NCBI GenBank assembly: GCA_964586155.1
Contig: CAZPHC010000022.1
Location: 1-64,000, forward strand
Source of the DNA: SXNM01 sp964586155
GTDB taxonomy: Bacteria; Myxococcota_A; UBA9042
Direction: 5' to 3'
DNA: 64,000 nucleotides
Of this stretch, positions 1-13,254 are shown piece by piece. The notes beneath the pieces were generated by a model. It worked only from the letters and a program-made list of their open reading frames with translations, did no database searches and was not told the DNA's origin. The position numbers and the translations under genes were made by a program. How positions within the stretch are numbered: position 1 is the first letter of the stretch; every line of letters begins with the position of its first letter.

Positions 1-1
1 T

Positions 2-2821
<2,820 letters not shown>

Positions 2822-2967
2822 CGGCGCGGCCTGGCTAGACATTCATCAACGTGACATTTGTCGCGTCGGCTGCAGGTTCCGACCGCCGCGCCCTTGACCG
2901 CGGCTGCGACCTGCCGCAGAACCGTTCGCTTCCCCCGCGCCACGCGCGCGCGCGAACCGAGGCCACC

Positions 2968-5295
<2,328 letters not shown>

Positions 5296-5304
5296 GCGGG
5301 TCGT

Positions 5305-5319
5305 TCGGGCCCTGCCCGA
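5305..5319. terminator. Short GC hairpin in a convergent gap
   Basis: A 6-bp perfect stem (TCGGGC/GCCCGA) with a 3-nt loop lies in the 51-bp gap between the convergent glnS and MaoC-type genes. There is no T-run, so it is at best a weak or bidirectional stop signal. The placement is the main argument. Confidence 0.25.
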
Positions 5320-5346
5320 CGGCGCGACGAGCGCGCGGACGACGCG

Positions 5347-6246
5347 TCAGCCTGCGTCGGGCAGCGGGGCGACGGATCCGACCAGCGCGAGACGCCCCTT
5401 GCCGTCGAAGACCTGGAAGTGAGCGACCTCACCATCGCGCCAGCCGACCATCCGCGCGCTGCCCGGCAGCGGCAGCGGCTTGAGGAAGCGACACGCGATC
5501 CGGGTGGGCGTCGAAGGGCTCGCCAGGTCGAGCGATGCCAGGGCGCGCGCCAGCGTCCACATGCCGTGGATGATCGGTTGTTTGAAGCCAAACGGTCGCG
5601 CCGTCAACGCGTGGATATGGATCGGGTTGCGATCGCCGGCGACGGCGGCGAAGCGGCGGCCGAGGTCCTCGGGCAGGCGCCAGATCGCCGAGACCTCGGG
5701 GTCGCCGGGGGCGGTGGCGGCGTCGGGCGCCGCGGCGGATGCAGCGGCCGACGATGCCGCGTTTGTGTCGCCCTCGGCGCCCTTGCCCCGGCTCAAGAAG
5801 GTGGTGACGGCGCGCCACGCCGGCTTGCCGTGCACGTCGACCTCGGTGATCAGGTCGACCTCGACGCCGCGGCGGGCGGTGCGGGCACCCTCGACCGAGC
5901 AGTCGATGGTCATGCGGCCGTCGAGCGGGATCGGCGCGAGCACGTCGATCTGCTGGCGAACGTGGACCGCGCCGAGCAGGGGCAGCGGGAAGGCCGGCGC
6001 CGTGAGCACCGCCATCTGCACCGGCAGCGCCAGGGCCTGGGGCGCGGTCGCCGGCAGCTGGCCCTCGATCGCGGTGCCCGTGACGCGGCCAAAGCGGGCG
6101 ACCCAGCGCGGGTCGGCGGTGGCGACGGCGACGCGGGCGTCGATGCGCGGCAGGTCGGCGCCGGGCGCGAGGCCGGGCTTGCTGCGCAGGGCGCGCAGCC
6201 ACGCCTGGCCCATCGGCGGCATGCGGTCGAATTGCTGGCTCGTCAT
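5347..6246 (-). CDS. MaoC-like double hot-dog dehydratase domain protein
   Basis: A 299-residue protein whose second half carries the MaoC/hydratase-2 pattern: FAAVAGDRNPIHIH near residue 190, followed by FGFKQPIIHGMWTLAR, which matches the catalytic D-x-N-P-(I/L)-H and the G-(F/H)-...-IxHG segment of (R)-enoyl-CoA hydratases. The N-terminal half looks like a second, degenerate hot-dog fold, the arrangement seen in hydratase-2 and FAS-type dehydratases. An Ala/Asp-rich linker at about residues 155-175 separates the halves. Its ATG overlaps the stop of the upstream unknown gene in an ATGA junction, so the two are probably translationally coupled. It may hydrate enoyl-CoA in fatty-acid metabolism; the substrate is unknown. 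Confidence 0.85.
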   Translation of the reverse strand: MTSQQFDRMPPMGQAWLRALRSKPGLAPGADLPRIDARVAVATADPRWVARFGRVTGTAIEGQLPATAPQALALPVQMAVLTAPAFPLPLLGAVHVRQQIDVLAPIPLDGRMTIDCSVEGARTARRGVEVDLITEVDVHGKPAWRAVTTFLSRGKGAEGDTNAASSAAASAAAPDAATAPGDPEVSAIWRLPEDLGRRFAAVAGDRNPIHIHALTARPFGFKQPIIHGMWTLARALASLDLASPSTPTRIACRFLKPLPLPGSARMVGWRDGEVAHFQVFDGKGRLALVGSVAPLPDAG

Positions 6247-8120
6247 CGCCCTGCCTCCTCGATCGTCCTCGGCACCGGCCACAGCGGCTCGTGGGCCCAG
6301 GCGCTCGGCCACGCCTCGCCACGGTTGCCGGCGATGGACTTGCCCTGCGGGTCGGTCACGAAGTTGCCGACGTCGCCGTAGGCGCGCTCCTGGTTGCGCC
6401 GGCCGTCCCGCTTGCGCATCGGCTCGAGCTTGCCGTCGCGCGCAAGGCTGACGATCTCGTCCGGGCCGGGGCGAAGGTCGACGAGCGCGCCCTTGCGTCG
6501 GGCGTTGAGCAGCTGCTCTTCGTTGCCGATCGGGTCGGCGATGGTCTTGGCCTTGAGCGTCCAGACCAGCAGCGACGTCGGCTCGCGATCGCCGAACTGG
6601 TGCGCGAGCAGGTCGGGCACGCCGTAGAACTGCTTGCCGATGTCGTTCTGGTTCACCGGACCGGCCATCAGGCAGATGCCCGCGAGCAGGTCGCAGGTCG
6701 GCGGCAGGTCGACGCAGCCCATCCACTCGGCGTAGAGCGCGCCGCGGGCGGCGGCGGCGCCGGCCGCGCGCACCGCGTGCAGCCAGTCGATGTTGCGGGC
6801 GCGCATCTCGCGCTGGGCGAGGCCGAGGATGTAGACGCGCTGGCCGGCGAGGCCAAACGCCTTGCGCCCGCGCTCGGCGTTGCGGCTGAAGAGCTTGCCG
6901 GTCGGCAGGTCGGCCCAGGACGGCATCCGCGCGATCAGCTTGTCCGTGATCTCGTTTTGTTCCTGACGAATCGCCCGCAGCCGCTCCTTGCCGCCCGGCG
7001 TCAACACGTCGACGCGCTCGGCGATGAGCAGATCCTTGGCCTCTTCGCGCGAGACGCCGGTCCAATGGGCGAAGGCGTTGTAGCCGGCGCGCGCAGCCTG
7101 GACCGTCAGGGCGTCGTCGACGTCCATGTCCTGGCGGGCGTGGTAGTGCGGTGGCGCCTTGTCCTCGGCGTTGACGCCCGGCTGGATGCGCTCGCTGCGC
7201 AGCGCCAGCAGGTTCGCCCCGATCGTGCGCCACAGCGCCGTCGGCAGCTCCATCCGCTCGTCGTCCTCGACGTAGCCGACCTGGGCGACCAGGCCGACGC
7301 GCCAGCCGGCGGCGCGTTCTTCGAGCGTGAGGCCACACATCTCCTCGATCGCGCGGAGGATCGGCCGGTTGCGCTCGCGGCCGCGGCCGCAGAACGGCGC
7401 CATGAAGACCTGCGCCCGCCGGCGGCCCTCCGAGGCGATGACCGCCGCGCGCTCCATGGCGTCAGCGAGGATGCCGACGTGCAGGTGCTGCAGGTAGCCG
7501 ATCGTGGGGATGTCGTCCTTGTAGCGTGTCTTCTTCTCCCACAGGCGCCACGGCACCGTGGCCAGGCTCAGCACCGGCGGGTGGCCGACGAGCGTCAACA
7601 AGGCCGTGAACGCGGTCCGATAGGGCTTGGTCAGCACGACGTGCGTCATCGCGGCGCCGTGGAGGACGCGGGCCTCGCGCTCTTCGAGGCTGCGCAGCAG
7701 GTGGCCGATGCGCTCGGAGTCGCGCGGGCCGAACGTCACCTGGCGCTGGCCGCGGTAGTTGGTCGACTGGCGGGCGACGAGAACGCCGAGGCTCGACTCC
7801 TCGAACAGCTCCTGGTCGGAGATCGCCGCGCCACGGACGAACGCCTTCGGCCGCGCCAGCGTCAACAGGGGCATCAGCTGCTCGGCCTCGGCGCGGCTGA
7901 TCGCGACGCGGGTGCGGTAGCCGACGGGCGAGGTCGACTCCAGCGCGTCCGGCAGGCTGTAGCGATCGCGCTTGGCGCCGGCCTCGACGAAGACGGCGTC
8001 GCGGCGACGCTGCTGCTCGGGCGGCGGCGGCGCGATCGGAACGACCTCGAGCGGCTTGGGCGCGGCGCCGGGATCGACCGGGCGTGCGGGTTTCTCGGCG
8101 ACGGGGGCGGTGGGTGACAT
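6243..8120 (-). CDS. Conserved-looking hypothetical protein, 625 aa
   Basis: I do not recognise this protein. It has a Pro/Ala-rich N-terminus (first ~40 residues) and then a long mixed-charge globular sequence with no signal peptide or clear membrane helix. Visible landmarks include HVVLTKPYRTAF, HPPVLSLATVPWRLWEKK, FMAPFCGRGRERNRP, an HYHARQDMDVDD stretch, and a C-terminal part rich in Trp and Arg. The start is ATG 8120, with GAGGT 6 nt upstream; a TTG at 8132 overlapping the glmS stop is the alternative. It sits between glmS (8-bp gap) and the MaoC-type gene (4-bp overlap), in one minus-strand transcription unit. No function is assigned. Confidence 0.8.
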   Translation of the reverse strand: MSPTAPVAEKPARPVDPGAAPKPLEVVPIAPPPPEQQRRRDAVFVEAGAKRDRYSLPDALESTSPVGYRTRVAISRAEAEQLMPLLTLARPKAFVRGAAISDQELFEESSLGVLVARQSTNYRGQRQVTFGPRDSERIGHLLRSLEEREARVLHGAAMTHVVLTKPYRTAFTALLTLVGHPPVLSLATVPWRLWEKKTRYKDDIPTIGYLQHLHVGILADAMERAAVIASEGRRRAQVFMAPFCGRGRERNRPILRAIEEMCGLTLEERAAGWRVGLVAQVGYVEDDERMELPTALWRTIGANLLALRSERIQPGVNAEDKAPPHYHARQDMDVDDALTVQAARAGYNAFAHWTGVSREEAKDLLIAERVDVLTPGGKERLRAIRQEQNEITDKLIARMPSWADLPTGKLFSRNAERGRKAFGLAGQRVYILGLAQREMRARNIDWLHAVRAAGAAAARGALYAEWMGCVDLPPTCDLLAGICLMAGPVNQNDIGKQFYGVPDLLAHQFGDREPTSLLVWTLKAKTIADPIGNEEQLLNARRKGALVDLRPGPDEIVSLARDGKLEPMRKRDGRRNQERAYGDVGNFVTDPQGKSIAGNRGEAWPSAWAHEPLWPVPRTIEEAGR

Positions 8121-8128
8121 GGCGGACC

Positions 8129-10726
8129 TCAATCGACCGTGATCGACTTGCTCACGTTCTTGGGCACATCGGGATGCACACCGTGGTCCCGGACGCCGGC
8201 GCGGTCAAGCCACGCCGCCTTGAGCTCGCTCATGCGCAGGGCGAGGCGCTGCAGCACGATGGTCGACGAGAACACCACGCTGAGCGTGTCGCCCGTGCGC
8301 GGCAGCTCGATGCAGACCGAGCGGTAGCCCGGGTTGTCGGCGGGCGGCTTGGTGAAGGCGTGGCGCAGCAGCGGATCGGGCTCGGCGATCAAGACCGAGG
8401 TGCTGTGGCGGATCTTGTGGGTGTTGACCTGGCTGATCGTCAGGGCGACGTCGCGGGTCTCGGGACCGGTGACGTAGACGAGCGGGTAGTCGCTGTCGAG
8501 GCTGGCCATCAAGGCGTCGCGCTGCAGGTGGTGGTCGAAGATCGCGCCGACGCCGGTGGGCAGGGCCAGGGCCCCGTCGCCGTGGGCGAAGCTCTCGACC
8601 GTCGCGCGGGCCAGGGCGAGCACGGCCTCCGAGCCGAGGCCCTCGCGCTGCGCCTGCTGCCCCATCGCCCCGATGCGTTCGCTGAGCTCGCGCAAGAAGG
8701 CCGCCAGCGACTCGGGACCGTAGAGCGTATTGCGGCCCAGGATCGTGTTGGGGCCGTGCTTGAACTCGCTGGCCTCGGTGCCCTCGGTGTGGTTGAGCAC
8801 GACCTCGCGGATCTTGAGCGCGCCCTCCTTGGCGACCGCCCACATCCGCGTGGCGAGGATCTGCGAGCTGGGCCGCAAGAACAGCAGGCGCGCGGCCTCC
8901 TCGACGCCCTCGGCGGTGTCTTGCACCGTCGCCCGCAGCAGCGCCGGCAGCGCGGCGAAGCGCTGCTCGGCCTCGTCGACCCGCGCCGCGTCGACGTCGA
9001 GCGCCCGGGCCACGCGCAGGGCCAGACCGTAGAAAACCGCAAGCTGGTTCATGAACGACTTGGTCGCGGGGACGGCGATCTCGGGGCCGCAGCGCAGCGG
9101 CAGCACGATCTCGGCCTTCTCTTGCGCCAGGGTCGAGTTGACGTTGTTGACCAGCGCCACCCGCGCGACGTCGAGGCCCTCGCGCTGCAGGTCGTTGAGG
9201 ATGTCGATCAGGTCCTTGGTCTCGCCCGATTGGCTGACCGCGACGATGACATCGCCGTCGCGCATCGAGCGCGCCATCTCGCCGCGGAACTCGCCGGGCA
9301 GCGTGCAGCGCAGCGGCACCCCGGCGATGGCGTCGAAGAACATCGCGCCGGCGCGGGCCGCGTGATAGCTGGAGCCGCAGCAGAGCACCTGCAGCGAGCG
9401 CCCGGCGCGCACGGCGTCGACGGCCCGGGCGACGAAGGCGTCGGCAGCCTGGAGCCACTCTGCCGCGTCCTGGCGCTCGGCGAGGGCGTCGAGGGCGAGG
9501 ATCGCCGTGCGATCCTCGGCCGTGCGGGCCTCGGCGAGCTGCTCGACCAGGAACGCGTCGGCGCCGCGACCGTGGCTCTCGTCGGCCACGCCGGCGGCCG
9601 ACAGCGCCTCGGCGAGGCCCTGGACCGCCGGATCGGCGCAGAGCGCGCTCACGGCGCGGCGCAGGCGGTCGGCCTGGATCTCGTCGCGCAGCGCGTCCCA
9701 GGCGGTGGCGAGCTCGGTGGCCTTGCCCGCCGGCAGCTGCGCGATGGTCGTGGCCAGCGCACGCGCCGCAGCCGAGCCGCCGTGGAACAGGCGCACGACG
9801 TCGCGGACGGTCGCCTCCTGGGTGGCGATCTCCTGCTCCATGAAGGTCCGGTAGGGCGGCATCAACGCGATGTCGGCCGCCCGCAGGCGCGAACGCACCG
9901 GCCGGCGGTCGAGCGCGACGGCGATGGCGTCGTCCCCGTCGCGGCGGATGGCGAAGGCGTCGACCTGGACGCCGGCGCCCGCAGTCGGGTGCATCTCGAC
10001 GAACTCACCCTCGACGATCGGCACGAGCTGGCGCGTCATCTTGAGCACGCTCGACAGGTCCGACGACGCGAGGCCAAAGCGCCCGCTGCGGTCCTCGCCG
10101 ACGCCGACGTAGAGGCTCGAGCCGCGCTTGATCGCCCAGACGGTATGGGTCAAGGGATCGCAGATCACCGCGGCGAAGCTGCCGAGCAGGCGCAGCGAGC
10201 TGGCGCGGGCGATGGCCTGGCGCATCACGGTGCGCCGGATCGTCGGATCCCGCTCGCTGGCGGCGCCGTTTGCCGCGACCACCGCGTCCATGCCGAGGCC
10301 GAAGAGGTGCTCGATGGTGTGGACGACCATCTCGCCGTCGTTGTCGGACAGGACGGTGTGGCCCTCGTCCTGCAGCCAGGCCTTGAGCTGGTCGGAGTTC
10401 GTGACGTTGCCGTTGTGGGCGCCGTAGAGGTAGCGCTTGCAGCGCACGACGTGCGGCTGGGCGTTGGTGGCGTCGACCGCGCCGAACGTGGCCCAGCGCA
10501 CCTGGCCGCAGAAGACCTGACCGGCCATGCGCACGATGCCGAGCGACTCGACGAGCACCGACGGCGCGCCCACGCCCTTGCGCAGATCGACGTCCTCGTC
10601 AGCGCCCTGGATCGCGCCGCCCGTGCTGTCGTAGCCGCGGTATTCCAGCGTGCGCAGCAGCTCGCTCGCGGTGGCGCCGAGCGTCGGGGTGGGAGCGTTG
10701 TAGAGCAAGCCAATCACGCCACACAT
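8129..10726 (-). CDS. glmS: Glutamine--fructose-6-phosphate aminotransferase, enlarged form
   Basis: Converts fructose-6-phosphate and glutamine to glucosamine-6-phosphate, the first step of UDP-GlcNAc synthesis. It begins with the processed catalytic cysteine (MCGVIG) of a class II glutamine amidotransferase, with HNGNVTN and DNDGE motifs in the first 130 residues. Two SIS sugar-isomerase domains follow: CCGSSYHAA near residue 450, SQSGETKD near 495, and SEFKHGP near 650. The C-terminus DVPKNVSKSITVD matches the GlmS tail that closes the active site. At 865 residues it is about 250 longer than E. coli GlmS. An extra helical block of roughly 100 residues sits between the FMEQEI motif (~300) and SIS1, and SIS2 also carries added sequence. 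TGGAG precedes the ATG. Could instead be a GlmS-family paralogue acting on another sugar. Confidence 0.9.
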   Translation of the reverse strand: MCGVIGLLYNAPTPTLGATASELLRTLEYRGYDSTGGAIQGADEDVDLRKGVGAPSVLVESLGIVRMAGQVFCGQVRWATFGAVDATNAQPHVVRCKRYLYGAHNGNVTNSDQLKAWLQDEGHTVLSDNDGEMVVHTIEHLFGLGMDAVVAANGAASERDPTIRRTVMRQAIARASSLRLLGSFAAVICDPLTHTVWAIKRGSSLYVGVGEDRSGRFGLASSDLSSVLKMTRQLVPIVEGEFVEMHPTAGAGVQVDAFAIRRDGDDAIAVALDRRPVRSRLRAADIALMPPYRTFMEQEIATQEATVRDVVRLFHGGSAAARALATTIAQLPAGKATELATAWDALRDEIQADRLRRAVSALCADPAVQGLAEALSAAGVADESHGRGADAFLVEQLAEARTAEDRTAILALDALAERQDAAEWLQAADAFVARAVDAVRAGRSLQVLCCGSSYHAARAGAMFFDAIAGVPLRCTLPGEFRGEMARSMRDGDVIVAVSQSGETKDLIDILNDLQREGLDVARVALVNNVNSTLAQEKAEIVLPLRCGPEIAVPATKSFMNQLAVFYGLALRVARALDVDAARVDEAEQRFAALPALLRATVQDTAEGVEEAARLLFLRPSSQILATRMWAVAKEGALKIREVVLNHTEGTEASEFKHGPNTILGRNTLYGPESLAAFLRELSERIGAMGQQAQREGLGSEAVLALARATVESFAHGDGALALPTGVGAIFDHHLQRDALMASLDSDYPLVYVTGPETRDVALTISQVNTHKIRHSTSVLIAEPDPLLRHAFTKPPADNPGYRSVCIELPRTGDTLSVVFSSTIVLQRLALRMSELKAAWLDRAGVRDHGVHPDVPKNVSKSITVD

Positions 10727-10787
10727 ACGTCACTCCATCGATGACCGCGCCAGCCGCGTCGGTCGCGTCCGCCCGCACCCGGGGCGT

Positions 10788-10808
10788 CGCGTCGCCCTGC
10801 GCGACGCG
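10788..10808 (-). promoter_or_regulatory. Perfect 8-bp hairpin in the glmS leader
   Basis: CGCGTCGC and GCGACGCG form a perfect 8-bp stem with a 5-nt loop (CCTGC), 62 nt upstream of the glmS ATG and about 105 nt after the stop of the preceding operon. It has no T-run. It could end readthrough from the upstream operon or sit at the 5' end of the glmS transcript. Confidence 0.35.
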
Positions 10809-10814
10809 GCGCGG

Positions 10815-10843
10815 AGAGTGCGACGCAGGTCCGTTTGTTTCAA
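10815..10843 (-). promoter_or_regulatory. Candidate glmS promoter
   Basis: On the minus strand TTGAAA (10843-10838; 5 of 6 matches to the -35 consensus) is followed after 17 bp by CACTCT (10820-10815). The -10 match is weak, but similar CACCCT and TACACT boxes recur at the same spacing elsewhere in this window. The expected start of transcription would fall at the base of the 10788-10808 hairpin. Confidence 0.3.
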
Positions 10844-10913
10844 GCGCGTGGGGCGCAACGCCGCGACGACGTCACGCGCGCTGCCCGGCCCGCATCCTCG
10901 CCGGTATCGAGGC

Positions 10914-11843
10914 TCAGCGCTTGCGCGCCGTGTCTTCGAACAAGAAGGCGTTGACCCCGGTGAACGCGAGGACCGCGCTGACCTGCGTACACTCGCCCTT
11001 GGCCGGATCGAACGCGAGGTCGGCGGCGCCGCCGAGCACGCCCGTGACGAGCTCGACCAGGTTCTTCTGGTCCTCGGCGCCCTTCTTGGCGATGTCGAGG
11101 ATGCTGTCCATGGTCACGCCACCGCCGAACAGGCCCTCCGCGAGGCCGCCGGTCGGCGTCAGTCGGGCCCGGACGTGCACGCCGCGCACGTCGAGGTTGT
11201 AGCGCACGCCGAACACGACGAGCGGCAGCAGGATGTCGACCGGGACGCAGGTGACGACGCCCTCGGCGACCTTGCAGGACGTCTCCACCTCGGGCGAGTC
11301 CGGGTGCAGGCTGAAGGTCTGGCCGGCGACGAGCAGGCCGTCGGTGCCGAGCAACGGCACGCCCTTGCCGGCGCGGACGCGCAGCTTGACCTCGTCGTCC
11401 TGGACCGGATCGTCCAGGCCGTCGAGCTGCATCATCAACATGATGCCGCCGTCGTTGATCGTGGACTGGATCAGGCCCTCGAGCGCGCCGATGCCGGACG
11501 CCTCGATCAGCGGCATCAGCTTCGAGAACTCGTTGTCGATGCCGGGCACGCCGTCCGGGGACTTCAGGTCGCCCTTCTTGCAGGTCGCGGCGTCGTCGGT
11601 GCCGCTGACCTTGCCGTCGAGGTCGAAGCCGGGGGCGACGCCGATCGGCTTCTGCCGGGTGAAGCCCATGGTGTCGATCACGGTCAGGTAGGGCCACTTC
11701 GGATCGACGACGGCGTCCGCGGCGGAACCGTCGACACCGTCGGCGGCACCGTCCGTCGTGCAGCCGGTGGCGTCGAGCGCCGCGAGCGCGACGCAGAGCC
11801 GGACGACCCAGGGAACCAAGCCGAACGCAGGAGGAGTCGCCAC
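10914..11843 (-). CDS. Putative lipoprotein, last gene of the DUF1592/DUF1552 operon
   Basis: A 309-residue protein I do not recognise. The GTG start at 11843 lies 1 nt after the stop of the DUF1552 gene and gives a signal sequence with a hydrophobic core (VVRLCVALAAL) ending in ATGC, a loose lipobox, then an Asp/Ala/Gly spacer. The mature part starts PKWPYLTVIDTMGF and appears beta-rich, with GGIMLMMQLDGLDD, a pair of cysteines near EVETSCKVAEGVVTC and a C-terminal FTGVNAFLFED. A longer in-frame start (11924) would lie inside the upstream gene and destroy the signal peptide. Being last in a four-gene overlapping operon, it is probably an envelope partner of the DUF1552 and DUF1592 proteins. 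No function can be given. Confidence 0.8.
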   Translation of the reverse strand: MATPPAFGLVPWVVRLCVALAALDATGCTTDGAADGVDGSAADAVVDPKWPYLTVIDTMGFTRQKPIGVAPGFDLDGKVSGTDDAATCKKGDLKSPDGVPGIDNEFSKLMPLIEASGIGALEGLIQSTINDGGIMLMMQLDGLDDPVQDDEVKLRVRAGKGVPLLGTDGLLVAGQTFSLHPDSPEVETSCKVAEGVVTCVPVDILLPLVVFGVRYNLDVRGVHVRARLTPTGGLAEGLFGGGVTMDSILDIAKKGAEDQKNLVELVTGVLGGAADLAFDPAKGECTQVSAVLAFTGVNAFLFEDTARKR

Positions 11844-11844
11844 G

Positions 11845-13254
11845 TTACACCTCGATCGCCGAGAGGCCGTCCTTGGCCTCGCCGTCGGCACCGCCGAAGG
11901 ATGGCAGGTCCAAGCCGCAGGCACGCGCGACCGACAGCAGCACCTTGGACGTGTTCTCGCCGCCTTGCGAGCGGTAGTGCGAGTCCGTGACGAGCTTGCC
12001 GCCAGCCGATCCAGCCAGGACGATGGGCATCTCTTCGAGGCTATGGGTCTTGCCGAGGCTGACCTCGCTGCAGCCGAGCACCACGCTGTGATCGAGCACG
12101 GTGCCCGTGCCTTCTTCGACGCCGTCGAGCGCGAGCAGGAAGTCGCGCAGCATCTCGATGCACTGCACGACGATGGCGTGGACCTCGGGCTGCTCGCCGG
12201 GCTCGTCGTGCGTCAACTGGTGGTGCCCCGCCGTCGCGTTGGGGAAGAGCACGTTGCTGACGGGATGCGTGATCCAGTTCGAGAGCACGCGCGTCTGGTC
12301 GCAAGCGAGCGCCATCGCCGCGAGGTCCGCCATCGCCTTGTTGCGGGCAAAGAGCTGCGGACGGCCCTCGATGTCCGGGTAGTCGGCCTCGGGTTCGCCG
12401 GGGAGCTTGCAGGCCGCGAGCGCGGGCGGATCCTCTTCGAGCTTGGCCAGGCGCTTCTCGAGGCCGCGCACGGCTTCGAGGTGGGCCTTGAGCCGCTGCT
12501 GGTCGGCGCTGCCCAGCGACGCCTGCAGCCGCGTGATGTCGGCGGCGACGGCGTCGAGCACGCTGCGGCGCAAGCCGATGCGCGGGTCGAGGATCGGCGT
12601 CTCGCCGGGCAAGGTGAAGCCGGCACCAAAGAGCCGTTCGAACATCTTGTGCGGGCTCTTTTCGACCGGGTTGACGCTGTTGGGGCCGTTGTACGACATG
12701 CCGTTGCCTTCGACGGCCATCTCGAGGCTGCGGAAGCGCGTCTGCTCGCCGAGCACGTTGGCGATGACCTGGTCGATCGACGGGCCGCCGAAGGTATGGT
12801 CCGCGCCAGAGAGCAGCACCGGCCGCCCCGAGAGGATGCCGGCGGCGCCCGCGTAGTGCGGCACCGAGTTCGGCACGCCGAGGCGGGTGCCGCTGACCAC
12901 GGAGATCTTCTTCTTCAACGGCGCGAGCGGCGCGAGCTGGTCCGACAGCTGCCAGGCGTCGCCCTTGCCTTCGCCCTTGGGTGTCCAGCGCTCGGGCAAC
13001 ATGCCGTTGCCCCAGAAGAACAGGACGAAGCGCGCCGGAAAGCCCTCCGCGCCATCGGCGAAGGCCGGACGGCCGCCGAGGCTGGCGAGCGGGTCGCGCG
13101 CGTAGCCGTCGCCATTGTCATTGAGGAAGGCCTCGAGCGGCGGCAGCGCGATGCCGACGGCAGCACCGCCGAGCAGGCCTCGCAGCAGCGTCCGGCGCGA
13201 CATCAGCGGGCCGCGGAACACGCGGCGAACGTTGCGATCGATCGGGCGGCTCAT
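11845..13254 (-). CDS. DUF1552 family protein, Tat-exported
   Basis: A 469-residue protein of the DUF1552 family, which in Myxococcota and Planctomycetota travels with DUF1592-type proteins. The N-terminus has a twin-arginine signal (SRRTLLRGLLGGAAVGIALPP, near residue 20), so it is exported folded. Family features include FVLFFWGNGMLPERWTP, GADHTFGGPSIDQ, SYNGPNSVNPVEKSP and a C-terminal HQLTHDEPG/LDHSVVLGCSEV region that resembles the metal-binding end of alkaline-phosphatase-like sulfatases (DUF1501-type). Its ATG overlaps the stop of the DUF1592 gene (ATGA). The biochemical role is not established; a periplasmic hydrolase fold is a fair inference. Confidence 0.9.
   Translation of the reverse strand: MSRPIDRNVRRVFRGPLMSRRTLLRGLLGGAAVGIALPPLEAFLNDNGDGYARDPLASLGGRPAFADGAEGFPARFVLFFWGNGMLPERWTPKGEGKGDAWQLSDQLAPLAPLKKKISVVSGTRLGVPNSVPHYAGAAGILSGRPVLLSGADHTFGGPSIDQVIANVLGEQTRFRSLEMAVEGNGMSYNGPNSVNPVEKSPHKMFERLFGAGFTLPGETPILDPRIGLRRSVLDAVAADITRLQASLGSADQQRLKAHLEAVRGLEKRLAKLEEDPPALAACKLPGEPEADYPDIEGRPQLFARNKAMADLAAMALACDQTRVLSNWITHPVSNVLFPNATAGHHQLTHDEPGEQPEVHAIVVQCIEMLRDFLLALDGVEEGTGTVLDHSVVLGCSEVSLGKTHSLEEMPIVLAGSAGGKLVTDSHYRSQGGENTSKVLLSVARACGLDLPSFGGADGEAKDGLSAIEV

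Noticed and set aside
8084..10744. 886-residue plus-strand frame opposite glmS
   Set aside because: Antisense shadow; GlmS has all catalytic motifs in the other direction.
10727..10913. A glmS ribozyme or riboswitch upstream of glmS
   Set aside because: Only a simple hairpin is visible; the conserved glmS-ribozyme core and its pseudoknots are not recognisable, and that element is known mainly from Gram-positives.
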